From positions 1-45,135 of the forward strand of contig JANQEN010000293.1 in assembly GCA_028278335.1 (NCBI GenBank): a DNA stretch of 45,135 bases. Direction: 5' to 3'. Origin of the DNA: Chitinivibrionales bacterium (lineage in GTDB: Bacteria > Fibrobacterota > Chitinivibrionia > Chitinivibrionales > JANQEN01). This document shows, in pieces, positions 21,780-30,295 of the stretch. Made by a program: the position numbers and the translations under genes. Positions within the stretch are counted from its first letter, which is position 1; each line of letters begins with the position of its first letter. The notes beneath the pieces were generated by a model. The model was given only the letters and a program-made list of their open reading frames with translations. It did not search any database and was not told where the DNA came from.

Positions 21780-22066
21780 TGCCAATTAAAAAAATAAAAG
21801 GTTTAAAAGCACTTCTTTCTAATAAAGCAAGAGGGTTTAAGAAATCCGCTAAGAAGTTTTCAGGTGAGGCTAAGACTGTGGGAGCCATTGCTGGAGGCGG
21901 AGCTTTAGTGGGTGCCTTATCTGCTCCTCCTGGGCTTAGAAAAGAAGGACTTAAAGAGGGAGCTATTGTGGCAGGAGGCTTATCTGCAGCAGCCACGATT
22001 GGGACAAAGATTGTTTTCAGACGAATTAAAGGCCGAATAATTCCAATTAAAGTAAAAGCAAAATAA
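21779..22066 (+). CDS. Basic Gly-rich protein with C-terminal FRRIKGRIIPI motif
   Basis: This 95-residue protein has a Lys-rich start, two hydrophobic Gly/Ala stretches (GAIAGGGALVGALSA and AIVAGGLSAAATIGT) and, at residues 78-91, IVFRRIKGRIIPIK. The same motif opens the next two proteins. The hydrophobic stretches could enter a membrane. Placement between portal and head morphogenesis genes suggests a virion or internal head protein. Function is unknown. Confidence 0.75.
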   Translation: MPIKKIKGLKALLSNKARGFKKSAKKFSGEAKTVGAIAGGGALVGALSAPPGLRKEGLKEGAIVAGGLSAAATIGTKIVFRRIKGRIIPIKVKAK

Positions 22067-22596
22067 TGCCTGAGAAAAAACGTAAAGTCATATTTAGAAG
22101 AGTGAAGGGTAGGGTAATTCCTATTCGAGTGGATGAGAATCCAGGAGCCGTTGGCTTTACTCAATTAGGTGCAGCTGGAGCAGTAGGCGGAGGCACTGCT
22201 GCTTTTACTGGTAAGCGATTAAAAAATATTGGTAGAGATCAAGCTGTAATCAGTAGAGAAACTAAAAAAGCAAAAGCTCTTTTAAAGAAGTCTACGAGAG
22301 TGAAGCCTCAGACTAGAAAAAACATAAATAAATTACTTCGTGCCCAAGTAAAAAACGTAAGTAGGTTTAGAAAGACTACTGCTGTTTTTGGTTTAGGCGC
22401 AACAGCAGCCACGTTCTTAACTAGCAGAGGCTTTGAGAATTTAACTAAGGCAGGCGGTGGGTCTGAGCAAACAGGGGATGTTGCAGGATCATTTGCTTCT
22501 ACGGCTGTAGGGGGAATTCTAACGGCTACATTTCTAAGAAAAGTTCCTAGGCCCTTACAAAAACTAGCATTTAAATCTATTAAGAAAGTAAAATAA
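22066..22596 (+). CDS. Basic protein with N-terminal FRRVKGRVIPI motif
   Basis: The 176-residue protein has VIFRRVKGRVIPIR at residues 8-21, a very basic centre rich in Lys and Arg (about 45-105), and two Gly/Ala-rich hydrophobic stretches (GFTQLGAAGAVGGGTAAF, GILTATFL). The composition fits a DNA- or membrane-interacting virion protein, perhaps ejected with the DNA. The ATG overlaps the upstream stop, so the three motif genes are translated together. Confidence 0.75.
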   Translation: MPEKKRKVIFRRVKGRVIPIRVDENPGAVGFTQLGAAGAVGGGTAAFTGKRLKNIGRDQAVISRETKKAKALLKKSTRVKPQTRKNINKLLRAQVKNVSRFRKTTAVFGLGATAATFLTSRGFENLTKAGGGSEQTGDVAGSFASTAVGGILTATFLRKVPRPLQKLAFKSIKKVK

Positions 22597-22835
22597 TGGC
22601 AAAAGGAATAAAGACTATCTTCATTAGGGTTCGTGGTAGGGTAATCCCAATACGAAAAGCCAAGCAAATAGATAGTGATTTAGGAGAGTTTGTTAAAATA
22701 AAAAGGGCACGTAAAGCTAGAAGAAAAAACCCATCTGACAAATTTATATTTAAACTTACAGAATCTGATTTACAAAGAGGTAAGTCATTAGGTAAAAGGA
22801 TCGGCAAGCGTAGGCGAAGGTTGAAAATTAAGTAA
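22596..22835 (+). CDS. Small basic protein with N-terminal IRVRGRVIPI motif
   Basis: This 79-residue protein carries TIFIRVRGRVIPIR at residues 7-20. The rest is strongly basic, with RARKARRK in the middle and GKRRRRLKIK at the end. It is the shortest of the three motif proteins and lacks the Gly-rich hydrophobic segments. It is coupled to both neighbours by TAATG junctions. A nucleic-acid-binding role is inferred from charge. Confidence 0.75.
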   Translation: MAKGIKTIFIRVRGRVIPIRKAKQIDSDLGEFVKIKRARKARRKNPSDKFIFKLTESDLQRGKSLGKRIGKRRRRLKIK

Positions 22836-23731
22836 TGGCTGGAGAGTTTTTTGAAGATCCTACAGTATCAGAACTTGTGGAAGCTAACATTAAGCGTGTG
22901 GACAAGTTGTCAGAGCAACAGCAAAGAAAGCTTTTGCGTATATTTCGTAAGGTCAGGCAGGATTTATCAGATCGTTTACTCACCATCCCTGAGGGAACTT
23001 TTACAGAACAGCAACTCAATGTCACTTTGGTACAGATTCAGGCTGCGATTGCAGCTATTAAGCGTGATCTCAAAACTGGTATGGTCGATTCATCCGATAT
23101 CTTGTCACAAAGAGGGATTCAAGATATGGTTCAAGAGATTACGCGTTTCTCAAGACGCTTTGAGGGTTCGGTCCAACCCATTCCTTTTGACCCAATTTTA
23201 GTAGCCATAGATTCTCAGAATTTTTTAATCAATAAGCATGAGGCTTCAATTGATGCCTATGGGGAGGATTTACGCTCCGCAATAACAACACAACTTGTGT
23301 CCTCTTTGGCTTCTAGAGATACCTCAGAGCGCACAGTTGCTCAGCTTAGATCCTCTGTGGGAAAGTTCTTTTTAGGGGAAGAGTTTAAATTAAATAGGAT
23401 TGTAAGGACTGAATTACAGGGGATTTATAACTTTTCAAAGCTCAATGGCCTTCAAAGAATGCAAGCAGAAGTGATACCTGACCTAAAGAAATCATTAATG
23501 CATCCGATTGATGGTAGGACAGGGGATGATTCAAAACAACTAGCTGCCAAAAATCCTATAGTTGCAATTGATAGGCCTTTCGTGTTTACTTTTAGGAGAA
23601 AGCTTAAGTCAGGGGAGATCAGGACAGAGAGACGTGAATTCATGTTTCCACCTGATAGACCAAATGACCGAGCTATACTCGTTCCGTTTCGCCAGGAGTG
23701 GGACAAACGAGCCGCTGCTTTTGCAGCTTAG
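22835..23731 (+). CDS. Head morphogenesis protein (SPP1 gp7/Mu F-like)
   Basis: The 298-residue protein has a long helical N-terminal part and a C-terminal domain with the family pattern RIVRTELQGIYNFSKLNG (about residues 187-204), followed by HPIDGRTGDDSK. Proteins of this type bind the portal and a few copies enter the prohead. Its place between portal and scaffold genes agrees. The 41-bp gap after it holds the next gene's AGGAG site. Confidence 0.85.
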   Translation: MAGEFFEDPTVSELVEANIKRVDKLSEQQQRKLLRIFRKVRQDLSDRLLTIPEGTFTEQQLNVTLVQIQAAIAAIKRDLKTGMVDSSDILSQRGIQDMVQEITRFSRRFEGSVQPIPFDPILVAIDSQNFLINKHEASIDAYGEDLRSAITTQLVSSLASRDTSERTVAQLRSSVGKFFLGEEFKLNRIVRTELQGIYNFSKLNGLQRMQAEVIPDLKKSLMHPIDGRTGDDSKQLAAKNPIVAIDRPFVFTFRRKLKSGEIRTERREFMFPPDRPNDRAILVPFRQEWDKRAAAFAA

Positions 23732-23772
23732 TTATGTAAATCGAGCCAGGTGCTCAAAGTTAAGGAGTCGTT

Positions 23773-24579
23773 ATGACAGTCAAAAAAACAGGTCAGGAAC
23801 CTGATCCCAATTCACCCGATAATGATCCCGACAAGAGTCCGGACAATGGGGGAGGGGATGATCCAGGAGGGCAGGACCCTCAAGGACAATCGGACAAAAA
23901 GCCGAGCAATCAAAATCAAGATCCAGGTGATGGTGGTTTTGATGATTTAGCGGCTGCAAACGCGGAAATTAAAAAACTCCGTGGAGAAAATGCGAAAGCT
24001 AGGACAACCAATAAAGACTTGAAGTCTCAGGTGGATGCCCTAGGCGGAAGATTTTCTCAGATGGAAAAAGGCCTCAAGAGTTTATTCGGTGATGGAGAAG
24101 ACGATAAGTTAACTCCTGAGCAAAGACTTGAGAAAGTACAAGCTCAGAATGCAACTCTTGAAATTGAAAACGCTCTTCGAGATGCTGCTTGGGAACAAGG
24201 AGTGTCTAAAGACGATTTCGAGTTTTTCAGTTTCTTAGCTAATAAGGAATTGGACCAGTTAGATGAAGGACAAGAACTGTCTGATGAGAAATTGGCTGAA
24301 ATAGCTCAAAAGGCTAAGGGTCGATCAGCAAATAGTTCAACGTCTACTGGGGGTGATGGTCAGGGTAATGGCAACGGAAATGGAAAAACTCCAAATCCTG
24401 CTGATGCTCAAGATCCAGATGTCCCCAGCCCTGATGAATTTGCAGCAATGGGAATTGGTGAGCAATCACTTCTTTACCAAAAGCTCAAAGCAAAAGGTCG
24501 TCAAGCTGAATATGATAAACTTTGGAAAGCGTCTGAAACGAAGAGAAGGGAATTAAAACGTCAAAGACGATTGTTCTAA
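23773..24579 (+). CDS. Scaffolding protein
   Basis: This 268-residue protein opens with about 60 residues rich in Asp, Pro and Gly (disordered). It continues with a long charged helix (AAANAEIKKLRGENAKARTT, to about residue 150) and a Gly/Asn linker (about 190-210), and ends in a basic helix (SETKRRELKRQRR). That is the standard outline of capsid scaffolds, whose basic C-terminal helix binds the capsid protein. It lies directly before the major capsid gene. The ATG follows AAGGAGTCGTT. Confidence 0.88.
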   Translation: MTVKKTGQEPDPNSPDNDPDKSPDNGGGDDPGGQDPQGQSDKKPSNQNQDPGDGGFDDLAAANAEIKKLRGENAKARTTNKDLKSQVDALGGRFSQMEKGLKSLFGDGEDDKLTPEQRLEKVQAQNATLEIENALRDAAWEQGVSKDDFEFFSFLANKELDQLDEGQELSDEKLAEIAQKAKGRSANSSTSTGGDGQGNGNGNGKTPNPADAQDPDVPSPDEFAAMGIGEQSLLYQKLKAKGRQAEYDKLWKASETKRRELKRQRRLF

Positions 24580-24592
24580 AGGAGACTAAATT

Positions 24593-25438
24593 ATGAGCGC
24601 TACCGTAAGTACGGATTTTGCGTTTGAACCAAAAGTCTGGAAAGAGCACGTAAGTGCTTTCTTCCGTGATAAATTGGTTTTCGGTGCCATTGCGATGTCA
24701 GATGACACGCTTACGGCTCAACCTGGGGAAACTATTAACTTCCCATTCTTCACTAAAATTGGACCTGCTGAAGAACCAGCTGAAACTGATTCTTTATCTG
24801 TTGATAATTTAGCAGATGATAGCTTCAGTGCTACCGTTAAGGAAGTAGGTAAAGCTGTAGGTGTGAAGAAGAAAGCTTTTAAAGTTTCTGCTGCTCGAAC
24901 AGAGAGAATCATCCAAGAGGTGACTGCTCAGATTGGTCGAGTTATTGCTGAGAACGTGGATGACACGTTGTTTGCTGAATTCTCAGCAGTCGGCAATTTC
25001 ACTGAGCCTACTCTTGCCATTACTGGTAAGTCAGTTCGTTCATTGAATGAAGCTAAGGTTAAAGGTTTTGGGGATCTTCATACTGATTCCATTGCGCTCC
25101 AGATTAATTCACTCGACATGCTCGATGTGATGAATGATACCACTGCTGGATTGCTAAAAGCAGATGCTACTGATCCGTTGATTGATGCTCCTGGATTCCG
25201 TGGCCGTATGCTAGGCATGGCAATTTTTGAAGTGGATAAAACTCCATCTGGTACAGCTTGGATTCATAAAGTTGATCCATATGGCTTTATCATCAAACAA
25301 GATATGGAGCTAGACGTTGACTTCGATATCTTAGCCCGTGAATGGGTGTGGGCAGGTAACCAATGGTATGCTGCTAAATCATTCCACGCTAAGATTGCAA
25401 GTGACGATCTTAAAACTACAAAGGTAACTTTCACTTAA
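24593..25438 (+). CDS. Major capsid protein
   Basis: The 281-residue protein follows the scaffold gene and precedes a strong hairpin, as a very highly expressed gene would. The start has GGAGAC upstream. The N-terminal half (WKEHVSAFFRDKLVFGAIAM, GETINFPFF) and the central ALQINSLDMLDVMND segment fit the N4 gp56-like/HK97-fold major capsid family. A P-domain-like region (RGRMLGMAIFEV) follows. I see no separate protease gene or clear maturation site. Confidence 0.92.
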   Translation: MSATVSTDFAFEPKVWKEHVSAFFRDKLVFGAIAMSDDTLTAQPGETINFPFFTKIGPAEEPAETDSLSVDNLADDSFSATVKEVGKAVGVKKKAFKVSAARTERIIQEVTAQIGRVIAENVDDTLFAEFSAVGNFTEPTLAITGKSVRSLNEAKVKGFGDLHTDSIALQINSLDMLDVMNDTTAGLLKADATDPLIDAPGFRGRMLGMAIFEVDKTPSGTAWIHKVDPYGFIIKQDMELDVDFDILAREWVWAGNQWYAAKSFHAKIASDDLKTTKVTFT

Positions 25439-25464
25439 TACTTAAGTTAAATAGCGATGGCGTA

Positions 25465-25488
25465 GGTGGGCCTCTTCGGAGGCCCACC
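25465..25488 (+). terminator. UUCG hairpin after the major capsid gene
   Basis: GGTGGGCCTC and GAGGCCCACC form a perfect 10-bp stem closed by a TTCG tetraloop. The T run that follows is broken (GTTTAAAATAATTTTTA), so this is more likely a leaky terminator or an mRNA-stabilising hairpin that raises capsid expression relative to downstream genes. Confidence 0.7.
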
Positions 25489-25520
25489 ACGTTTAAAATA
25501 ATTTTTATAGGAGAATCAAA

Positions 25521-25913
25521 ATGTCTTTATCAAACGAAAACAATACTCGTATGGTATGTATCCCTTTAGGAAGTCTGGCAGCTGGCGCTTCCAACACCCT
25601 TCCAGGCTATTCACCTGTGGGCAAAGATAGGGTGAAGAGTGTAAAACTCATCAATGAAAACGCCGTTACTGCAAATGACACCAATAACCGTGTCGTGGCT
25701 CTTCGCAAGAAGGGCGGAAACGATGTTGCTACTTTGACCACTAACGTGGCCGGTGGTGGATTGGTTGCTAATGAAGGAAAGTCTCTTGTCCTGAGTTCAG
25801 CTGAAGCTGATTTGCTGTTGGCAGATGGAGACAATCTGGAGGTTGACTTATCTATTAATGGGTCCGGAGCTGCTTTGGATAGTGCTATCCTTCAGCTTGA
25901 ATTAATCGACTAA
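25521..25913 (+). CDS. Probable head decoration or capsid-associated protein
   Basis: This 130-residue protein starts behind AGGAGAATCAAA and lies directly after the capsid hairpin. It looks like a compact beta sandwich of alternating strands (KSVKLINEN, NNRVVALRKKG, SAILQLELID) with no charge bias. Both place and size suit a decoration or capsid-stabilising protein. No family is recognised, and a copy-rich virion protein of another kind is possible. Confidence 0.65.
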   Translation: MSLSNENNTRMVCIPLGSLAAGASNTLPGYSPVGKDRVKSVKLINENAVTANDTNNRVVALRKKGGNDVATLTTNVAGGGLVANEGKSLVLSSAEADLLLADGDNLEVDLSINGSGAALDSAILQLELID

Positions 25914-25924
25914 AGGAGCCCTAC

Positions 25925-26398
25925 ATGAGTTTGATGATGGCTCGCCGTCGTGCTAAGGCTGAGAAGACTGCGAAAAAACCTGAATGGCTTAAAAAAAGAG
26001 AAGAAGCAGCAGCTATTAGGGCTAAGGCTAGAAAAAACTCTCTTGATTCCATGATTGATGCTGAAAAAGCACGAAAAGAATACATGGAAAAAGAGGGTAA
26101 AATCATGAAGGAAGCAAGAGCAGCTTCTCAGAAAGAGATTGCTGCTAATATGAAAGCTATGCGTGAGAAAAAGCCAAAAACTCCTGAGGAAATGTCAAAG
26201 GAGAAAGAGGCTTTAAAAGAAAAGCGTGATGCTGAGTTGAAGGCTTCCAGAGCTAAGCTAGCCAAAGCAGCAGCCAAAAATGCTTCTGATTCTAAGCAGA
26301 AGTCAAACCCTAAACCAGATCCAGAGCCTGAAAACTCTGATTCTGAAGGTGAGGAAAATAATGGCGCTGACGAGCAGGGAGCAACAGAAGATTCTTAG
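25925..26398 (+). CDS. Lys/Ala/Glu-rich helical protein
   Basis: The 157-residue product is almost wholly Lys, Ala and Glu, forming a long charged helix, and ends in an acidic disordered tail. The start is supported by AAGGAGCCCTAC. It overlaps the next gene by 38 bases. A core or capsid-interior protein is plausible. The low complexity prevents assignment. Confidence 0.65.
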   Translation: MSLMMARRRAKAEKTAKKPEWLKKREEAAAIRAKARKNSLDSMIDAEKARKEYMEKEGKIMKEARAASQKEIAANMKAMREKKPKTPEEMSKEKEALKEKRDAELKASRAKLAKAAAKNASDSKQKSNPKPDPEPENSDSEGEENNGADEQGATEDS

Positions 26399-26732
26399 AT
26401 TTTTGGGTTGGGCAGGCCTCACGGTCGTGCCCGACTCAACTCATTTCAATTCTGTAGTGAATGACAGGCTAGGGAATAATGTTTCTAAGCCATTGACTGT
26501 AGACATTGAAAGAGAAGTCAGAGATATCTTAGAGAGACTCATTAATATCGATACTTGTTTGGATGAAGCTAAGTGTCGATTGACCGCTTCTCAAGTTGAT
26601 AAAATCACACTTAATAAAAATGAAATTTCAGAGCTAAGAAAAGAACGTAAAAGATGGATAAGGGAATTATCTGATATTTTAGATATTCCTATTATGAGAT
26701 CTGGTTTTGGCTCTGTTAAGGTCATTGCATGA
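26361..26732 (+). CDS. Head-tail connector candidate
   Basis: The start at 26361 (MALTSREQQ) follows GAGGAAAATA; longer in-frame starts lie deep in the preceding gene. The 123-residue protein is helical, with an N-terminal hydrophobic stretch (FLGWAGLTVV) and C-terminal charged helices (REVRDILERLINIDT). Position and size suit an adaptor that binds under the portal, as gp6 or gp15 do in SPP1-like phages. There is no diagnostic motif. Confidence 0.6.
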   Translation: MALTSREQQKILRFLGWAGLTVVPDSTHFNSVVNDRLGNNVSKPLTVDIEREVRDILERLINIDTCLDEAKCRLTASQVDKITLNKNEISELRKERKRWIRELSDILDIPIMRSGFGSVKVIA

Positions 26733-27160
26733 GTGGGAATTTAAGAGAAAATCTTTTAAAATGCTCCGATAAAATTCTAGGAATAAGAGAACAAATCGGA
26801 GCCCAGTTAAAAGATGTTTCAATCATCACTAGAACTTGGAGTGGCAGAAGACCAGGAGATGGAACTTTTAGTGATGAGGTTTTAGAAGTTAAACCCACTC
26901 CTGAAATTGTAGATCTTAGCCACGATGTTAGAATTACAAATGTCGGAGCAGTAAAGGCTGGAGATTTAATTTTAAGAGGAGTTTCTAGGAACTCGTTCCC
27001 AGATGAACTTGTTCTAAGAACAGACACTACTGATAAAAAGGTTGAAAAAGTCTACAAGGTTGGAAAGCATTTTTATCATGTAGTTAACATAAAAGAGAAT
27101 CTGATTACTTGGGATATCCAAATAAGAAAGATTCGTTTTGATAGAACGGAAGTGAGGTAA
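26729..27160 (+). CDS. Head-tail joining protein candidate
   Basis: This 143-residue protein overlaps the preceding stop (ATGA). After a helical start it has a beta-barrel-like region (IVDLSHDVRITNVGAVKAGD, then KVYKVGKHFYHVVNIK) of the kind seen in stopper proteins. It lies between the adaptor candidate and the gp10-like protein, which is where a stopper would be expected. Confidence 0.6.
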   Translation: MSGNLRENLLKCSDKILGIREQIGAQLKDVSIITRTWSGRRPGDGTFSDEVLEVKPTPEIVDLSHDVRITNVGAVKAGDLILRGVSRNSFPDELVLRTDTTDKKVEKVYKVGKHFYHVVNIKENLITWDIQIRKIRFDRTEVR

Positions 27161-27162
27161 AC

Positions 27163-27378
27163 ATGGCACAGCAAGGACCACAACCAAGCGAAAAGGGATT
27201 TGAGAATAAATCAACCGGTCGTGTTGGTAAGAATGTTGGCAATCAAGGTACTGGGGATTTAGCTGATAAAGGATCTGAAGTTGTACCTAGTCGTGAAGGT
27301 CAAAGAACTCCACGAAGAGTTAAAGGTGGCCGTATGCCTTTGGCTCAAGAGCCTATTCAGCCAAAAGTAGGACGCTAA
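27163..27378 (+). CDS. Small low-complexity protein
   Basis: This 71-residue protein is rich in Gly, Gln, Lys and Pro and probably unstructured (GRVGKNVGNQGTGDLADKG). The ATG has GAGGTAAAC upstream and the stop is followed at once by the next start. No function can be offered. Confidence 0.55.
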   Translation: MAQQGPQPSEKGFENKSTGRVGKNVGNQGTGDLADKGSEVVPSREGQRTPRRVKGGRMPLAQEPIQPKVGR

Positions 27379-27840
27379 TTGGCCACTAAGGTTGTTCGCT
27401 TAGAGAATTTCTCTAAAGAGCTGAAGGAAACTAATGCTCAGAGAATAGAACGATCTAAAGAGTCAGTGGTCAATGGGGTATTAAAAAGCTTACCTGATTT
27501 GATTGCTAATTCTCCTGTGGATACTGGTTTGTATGCTTCAAGCTGGGATTTTACAGTCGAAGAAGAAAGAGTCATATTAGGAAACTTTGCTCCTCATGCA
27601 CCTATTATTGAAGAGGGAGCTAGGCCGTTTACACCACCCCTTGATCCTTTATTGGCTTGGGCAAAAAGGGTTTTGCAAGATCCTTCTCAGCCTCCAGATT
27701 TTTCTCCAGAAGTTTGGTCATTAGCTATAGGAGTAAGAAATAAAATACAGGCTGAGGGAATAAAACCTAAGAATGTATTAAGAAATGCAATACCAGGGAT
27801 AATTGAAAATATTAAAAGAGAGCTAAATGGCGACAGATAG
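27379..27840 (+). CDS. HK97 gp10-like neck protein
   Basis: The 153-residue protein starts with a TTG immediately after the preceding stop, with AGGAC upstream. It shows the family pattern: a helical start, SPVDTGLYASSW (about residues 47-58), HAPIIEEGARPF (about 74-85) and LLAWAKRV (about 92-99). Proteins of this family complete the head-tail interface or the tail end. The next gene overlaps its 3' end by 14 bases. Confidence 0.85.
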   Translation: MATKVVRLENFSKELKETNAQRIERSKESVVNGVLKSLPDLIANSPVDTGLYASSWDFTVEEERVILGNFAPHAPIIEEGARPFTPPLDPLLAWAKRVLQDPSQPPDFSPEVWSLAIGVRNKIQAEGIKPKNVLRNAIPGIIENIKRELNGDR

Positions 27841-28438
27841 CACAATCCTAAATGATGAAATAGCTGAGATTGTTCCTAAAGCTTTGGGAGAGTATCTGTT
27901 AAATAATGTCTCTGGGTTGCGAGAATTTTATGACGAATTTCCATCAGCCAATAATGCTTTTACAACTCCTTCAGTCAGTGTGATTGTCTCCACTGATGAT
28001 TTTAGAGCTATAGCTAATAAGCAACCTTTGACCCCCCCAGTTGCTCCGAGTCCACCTACAGGGAGTGGAGAAGACCAGGAACCTCAGCAAGTCCATTGGG
28101 TGGTAGGCTTTAGGGATTTCACTATCCAATTGGATATCTGGGCAGGGAGTAAAGAAGAGCGTGATGATCTTGTCGGTGCAGTATTTAACGCAATGAATCC
28201 AAAGATTGACCCATCAGGGCTCGTTTTAAATTTAGATGAATATTTTAATCAGCTGTGCGATTATTTAGTAATCAATAGGAATAACGGCGACACAGAGCAG
28301 AGCAGTCAAACCGGTGAGTGGAGATCGACCTGGACAATTTTAGCTTCTTGCAAAAGCATTCAAACTAGGCAAGAATTTGTTATTGAAAATACAGATCTGG
28401 ACGCGGAGTTTTTTAACACTGCTGAGCCAATCAATTAA
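27827..28438 (+). CDS. Tail terminator/completion protein candidate
   Basis: This 203-residue protein begins inside the preceding gene. It lies between the gp10-like gene and the sheath, where tail terminators are encoded. A central region with strands FRDFTIQLDIWAG and a helix SKEERDDLVGAVFNAM resembles that family's beta sheet plus helix. Residues about 65-90 are a Pro/Gly/Glu loop. Confidence 0.65.
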   Translation: MATDSTILNDEIAEIVPKALGEYLLNNVSGLREFYDEFPSANNAFTTPSVSVIVSTDDFRAIANKQPLTPPVAPSPPTGSGEDQEPQQVHWVVGFRDFTIQLDIWAGSKEERDDLVGAVFNAMNPKIDPSGLVLNLDEYFNQLCDYLVINRNNGDTEQSSQTGEWRSTWTILASCKSIQTRQEFVIENTDLDAEFFNTAEPIN

Positions 28439-28449
28439 GGAGCAAAGGC

Positions 28450-30279
28450 ATGGGAATTTTTCGTACCAATAATCCTACTGAGTTTGATGATATCGATGGA
28501 ATTATTATTGATGAGCAAGCTCCACCCCCAGCGATTAGTGGAGTTTCGGCAAACACTGCCATCCTAGTAGGACAATTTGAACGTGGCCCTGATTCTTTAT
28601 CTTTGCCCATTAGTTCAACTAGAGAGTTCCAAGAGGTTTACGGAAACGATAGAAGTAAATCTGGTAATAAACAATTGGCCAACAAAAGGTTTGGTCGTTT
28701 AAAAATTATTCGTGCGCTTGCTTCAGATGCAGCCCTAGCTACTTTAACAGTGGATACCAAGATTCGTTTTGATGCTAAAAACAAAGGTGTTTATGGTAAC
28801 AGCATTTCTGTAACAGTAGAAGATGCCAGTACTGATGTGGCAGCTGTTGCTCAAGTGGAAGATATCACTGCAAGAGCAGATTCAAGTGATGACTTGGATG
28901 GTGAAGGAATTATTCTACAAGATGATGCTGGTTCAGTCGCTTTCTGGATCGACGTTGATAATTCAGGGACTACTATTCCTGCATGGGCCTCTGCTGCTGA
29001 TAGAGCAGTAGAAGTCACTGGCGTTGTGACAGATGACACCGACATCGCTGTAGCTATTGCTATGGCTGCTACCATCAATGGTGATTCTAAATTCTCTGCT
29101 CCTGTTCCTACGACAGCAGTATTTACTGTTACTCATAGTCCTGCAGGTGCAAGATCAGCAGGTGGAGCAAATGGACAGCCAGCTACAGCATTTAGTTTTG
29201 CAACTACTACAGCTGGAGCCGATGCTGTAGAGGGTGGGTCTAAATACACTATTAAAGACAATAACTCTAGCTCAGTTTTACCAGATGAGATTTTTGATAA
29301 TATAAAAATTGCTGATATCACTGCTTCTACATTCCAAGGCTCTAAACTTGTGGATGTGACAGTTTTAAGTACTGCTTCAGAAGTTGCTAATACTGCTGAA
29401 ACAAATTTAGCAAGTGGATCAGATGGGACAATCGCTGATACAGATTATCAAAGTGCGATTGCAAAAGCAGAGCAAGAGAGAGCTGGAAATGTTCTTTTCT
29501 TGGATGAATACAATACAACTCGAAATGGATATTTAAAAACTCATGCTGCAACCACGCAGGATAAGATGGTCATTTGCTGTGGAGACTCAGGAGATGATCG
29601 TGCGGCTATCATTGCCAAAGCTCCTGGGCTACGGGACAGCGATGGCCGCATAATTTTGGCTTGGCCTTATGTTCAAACAACTATTCAAGGTGGACAGGAG
29701 TTAACACCTCCTGCTTCATGGGTAGCTTCAGTATTTTCTCAGACAGCTCCAAACGTAGAGCTTTCATTTACTGGGAATACTAGCTTTTTGGCTGGTATTA
29801 CTGATCTTGCATCCAAAGAAGGCCGAAATGGATACATTAGTCTTAATGAAGCTGGGGTAATGGCTTTAGAGCAAGACCTTGATATTGGTTTTGTGATTAA
29901 AAACTCAGTCACTACTCAGATCATTGATACTAGTAAGATCCCAGTCATTCGTAGACGTATGGCAGATTTCTTAACAGATTCAATTGCTCTTTTCTTAAAG
30001 AACTTTCAAAATGCTGTTAACTCAAAAGCTAAACGTGATGAAGTTCAGGGAGCTATTTTAGAATTTGATGCTCGATTGGTTAGGGACCAAATCTTACCAG
30101 GATCACAGGATGTAGTAGGCGGTGAACCTTTATTGGTAGACACTGAGTCTCTCAACACAGATGACATTGTGGCTCAAGGGCAATTTAGAATCCTTTATAA
30201 ACGAAGGATCTTTAGTTCAATGCGCTTCATTGTGCTTCAAGCAGAAATTGGCACAAGTGTTGTCGTAACAGAAGTTTAA
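28450..30279 (+). CDS. Tail sheath protein
   Basis: The 609-residue protein is the contractile sheath. It has a short N-terminal arm (the PPAISGVSANTAILVGQFERGP segment is split by variable residues typical of the family). An insertion domain of Thr/Ala-rich beta strands follows (about residues 100-260), and then the conserved C-terminal domain (PVIRRRMADFLTDSIALFLK near 500, and a GQFRILYKRRIFSSMRF end). It is followed by the tube gene, and the two are the defining pair of a myovirus. On contraction the sheath drives the tube through the envelope. Confidence 0.95.
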   Translation: MGIFRTNNPTEFDDIDGIIIDEQAPPPAISGVSANTAILVGQFERGPDSLSLPISSTREFQEVYGNDRSKSGNKQLANKRFGRLKIIRALASDAALATLTVDTKIRFDAKNKGVYGNSISVTVEDASTDVAAVAQVEDITARADSSDDLDGEGIILQDDAGSVAFWIDVDNSGTTIPAWASAADRAVEVTGVVTDDTDIAVAIAMAATINGDSKFSAPVPTTAVFTVTHSPAGARSAGGANGQPATAFSFATTTAGADAVEGGSKYTIKDNNSSSVLPDEIFDNIKIADITASTFQGSKLVDVTVLSTASEVANTAETNLASGSDGTIADTDYQSAIAKAEQERAGNVLFLDEYNTTRNGYLKTHAATTQDKMVICCGDSGDDRAAIIAKAPGLRDSDGRIILAWPYVQTTIQGGQELTPPASWVASVFSQTAPNVELSFTGNTSFLAGITDLASKEGRNGYISLNEAGVMALEQDLDIGFVIKNSVTTQIIDTSKIPVIRRRMADFLTDSIALFLKNFQNAVNSKAKRDEVQGAILEFDARLVRDQILPGSQDVVGGEPLLVDTESLNTDDIVAQGQFRILYKRRIFSSMRFIVLQAEIGTSVVVTEV

Positions 30280-30295
30280 TATCGGAGGTAACTAA

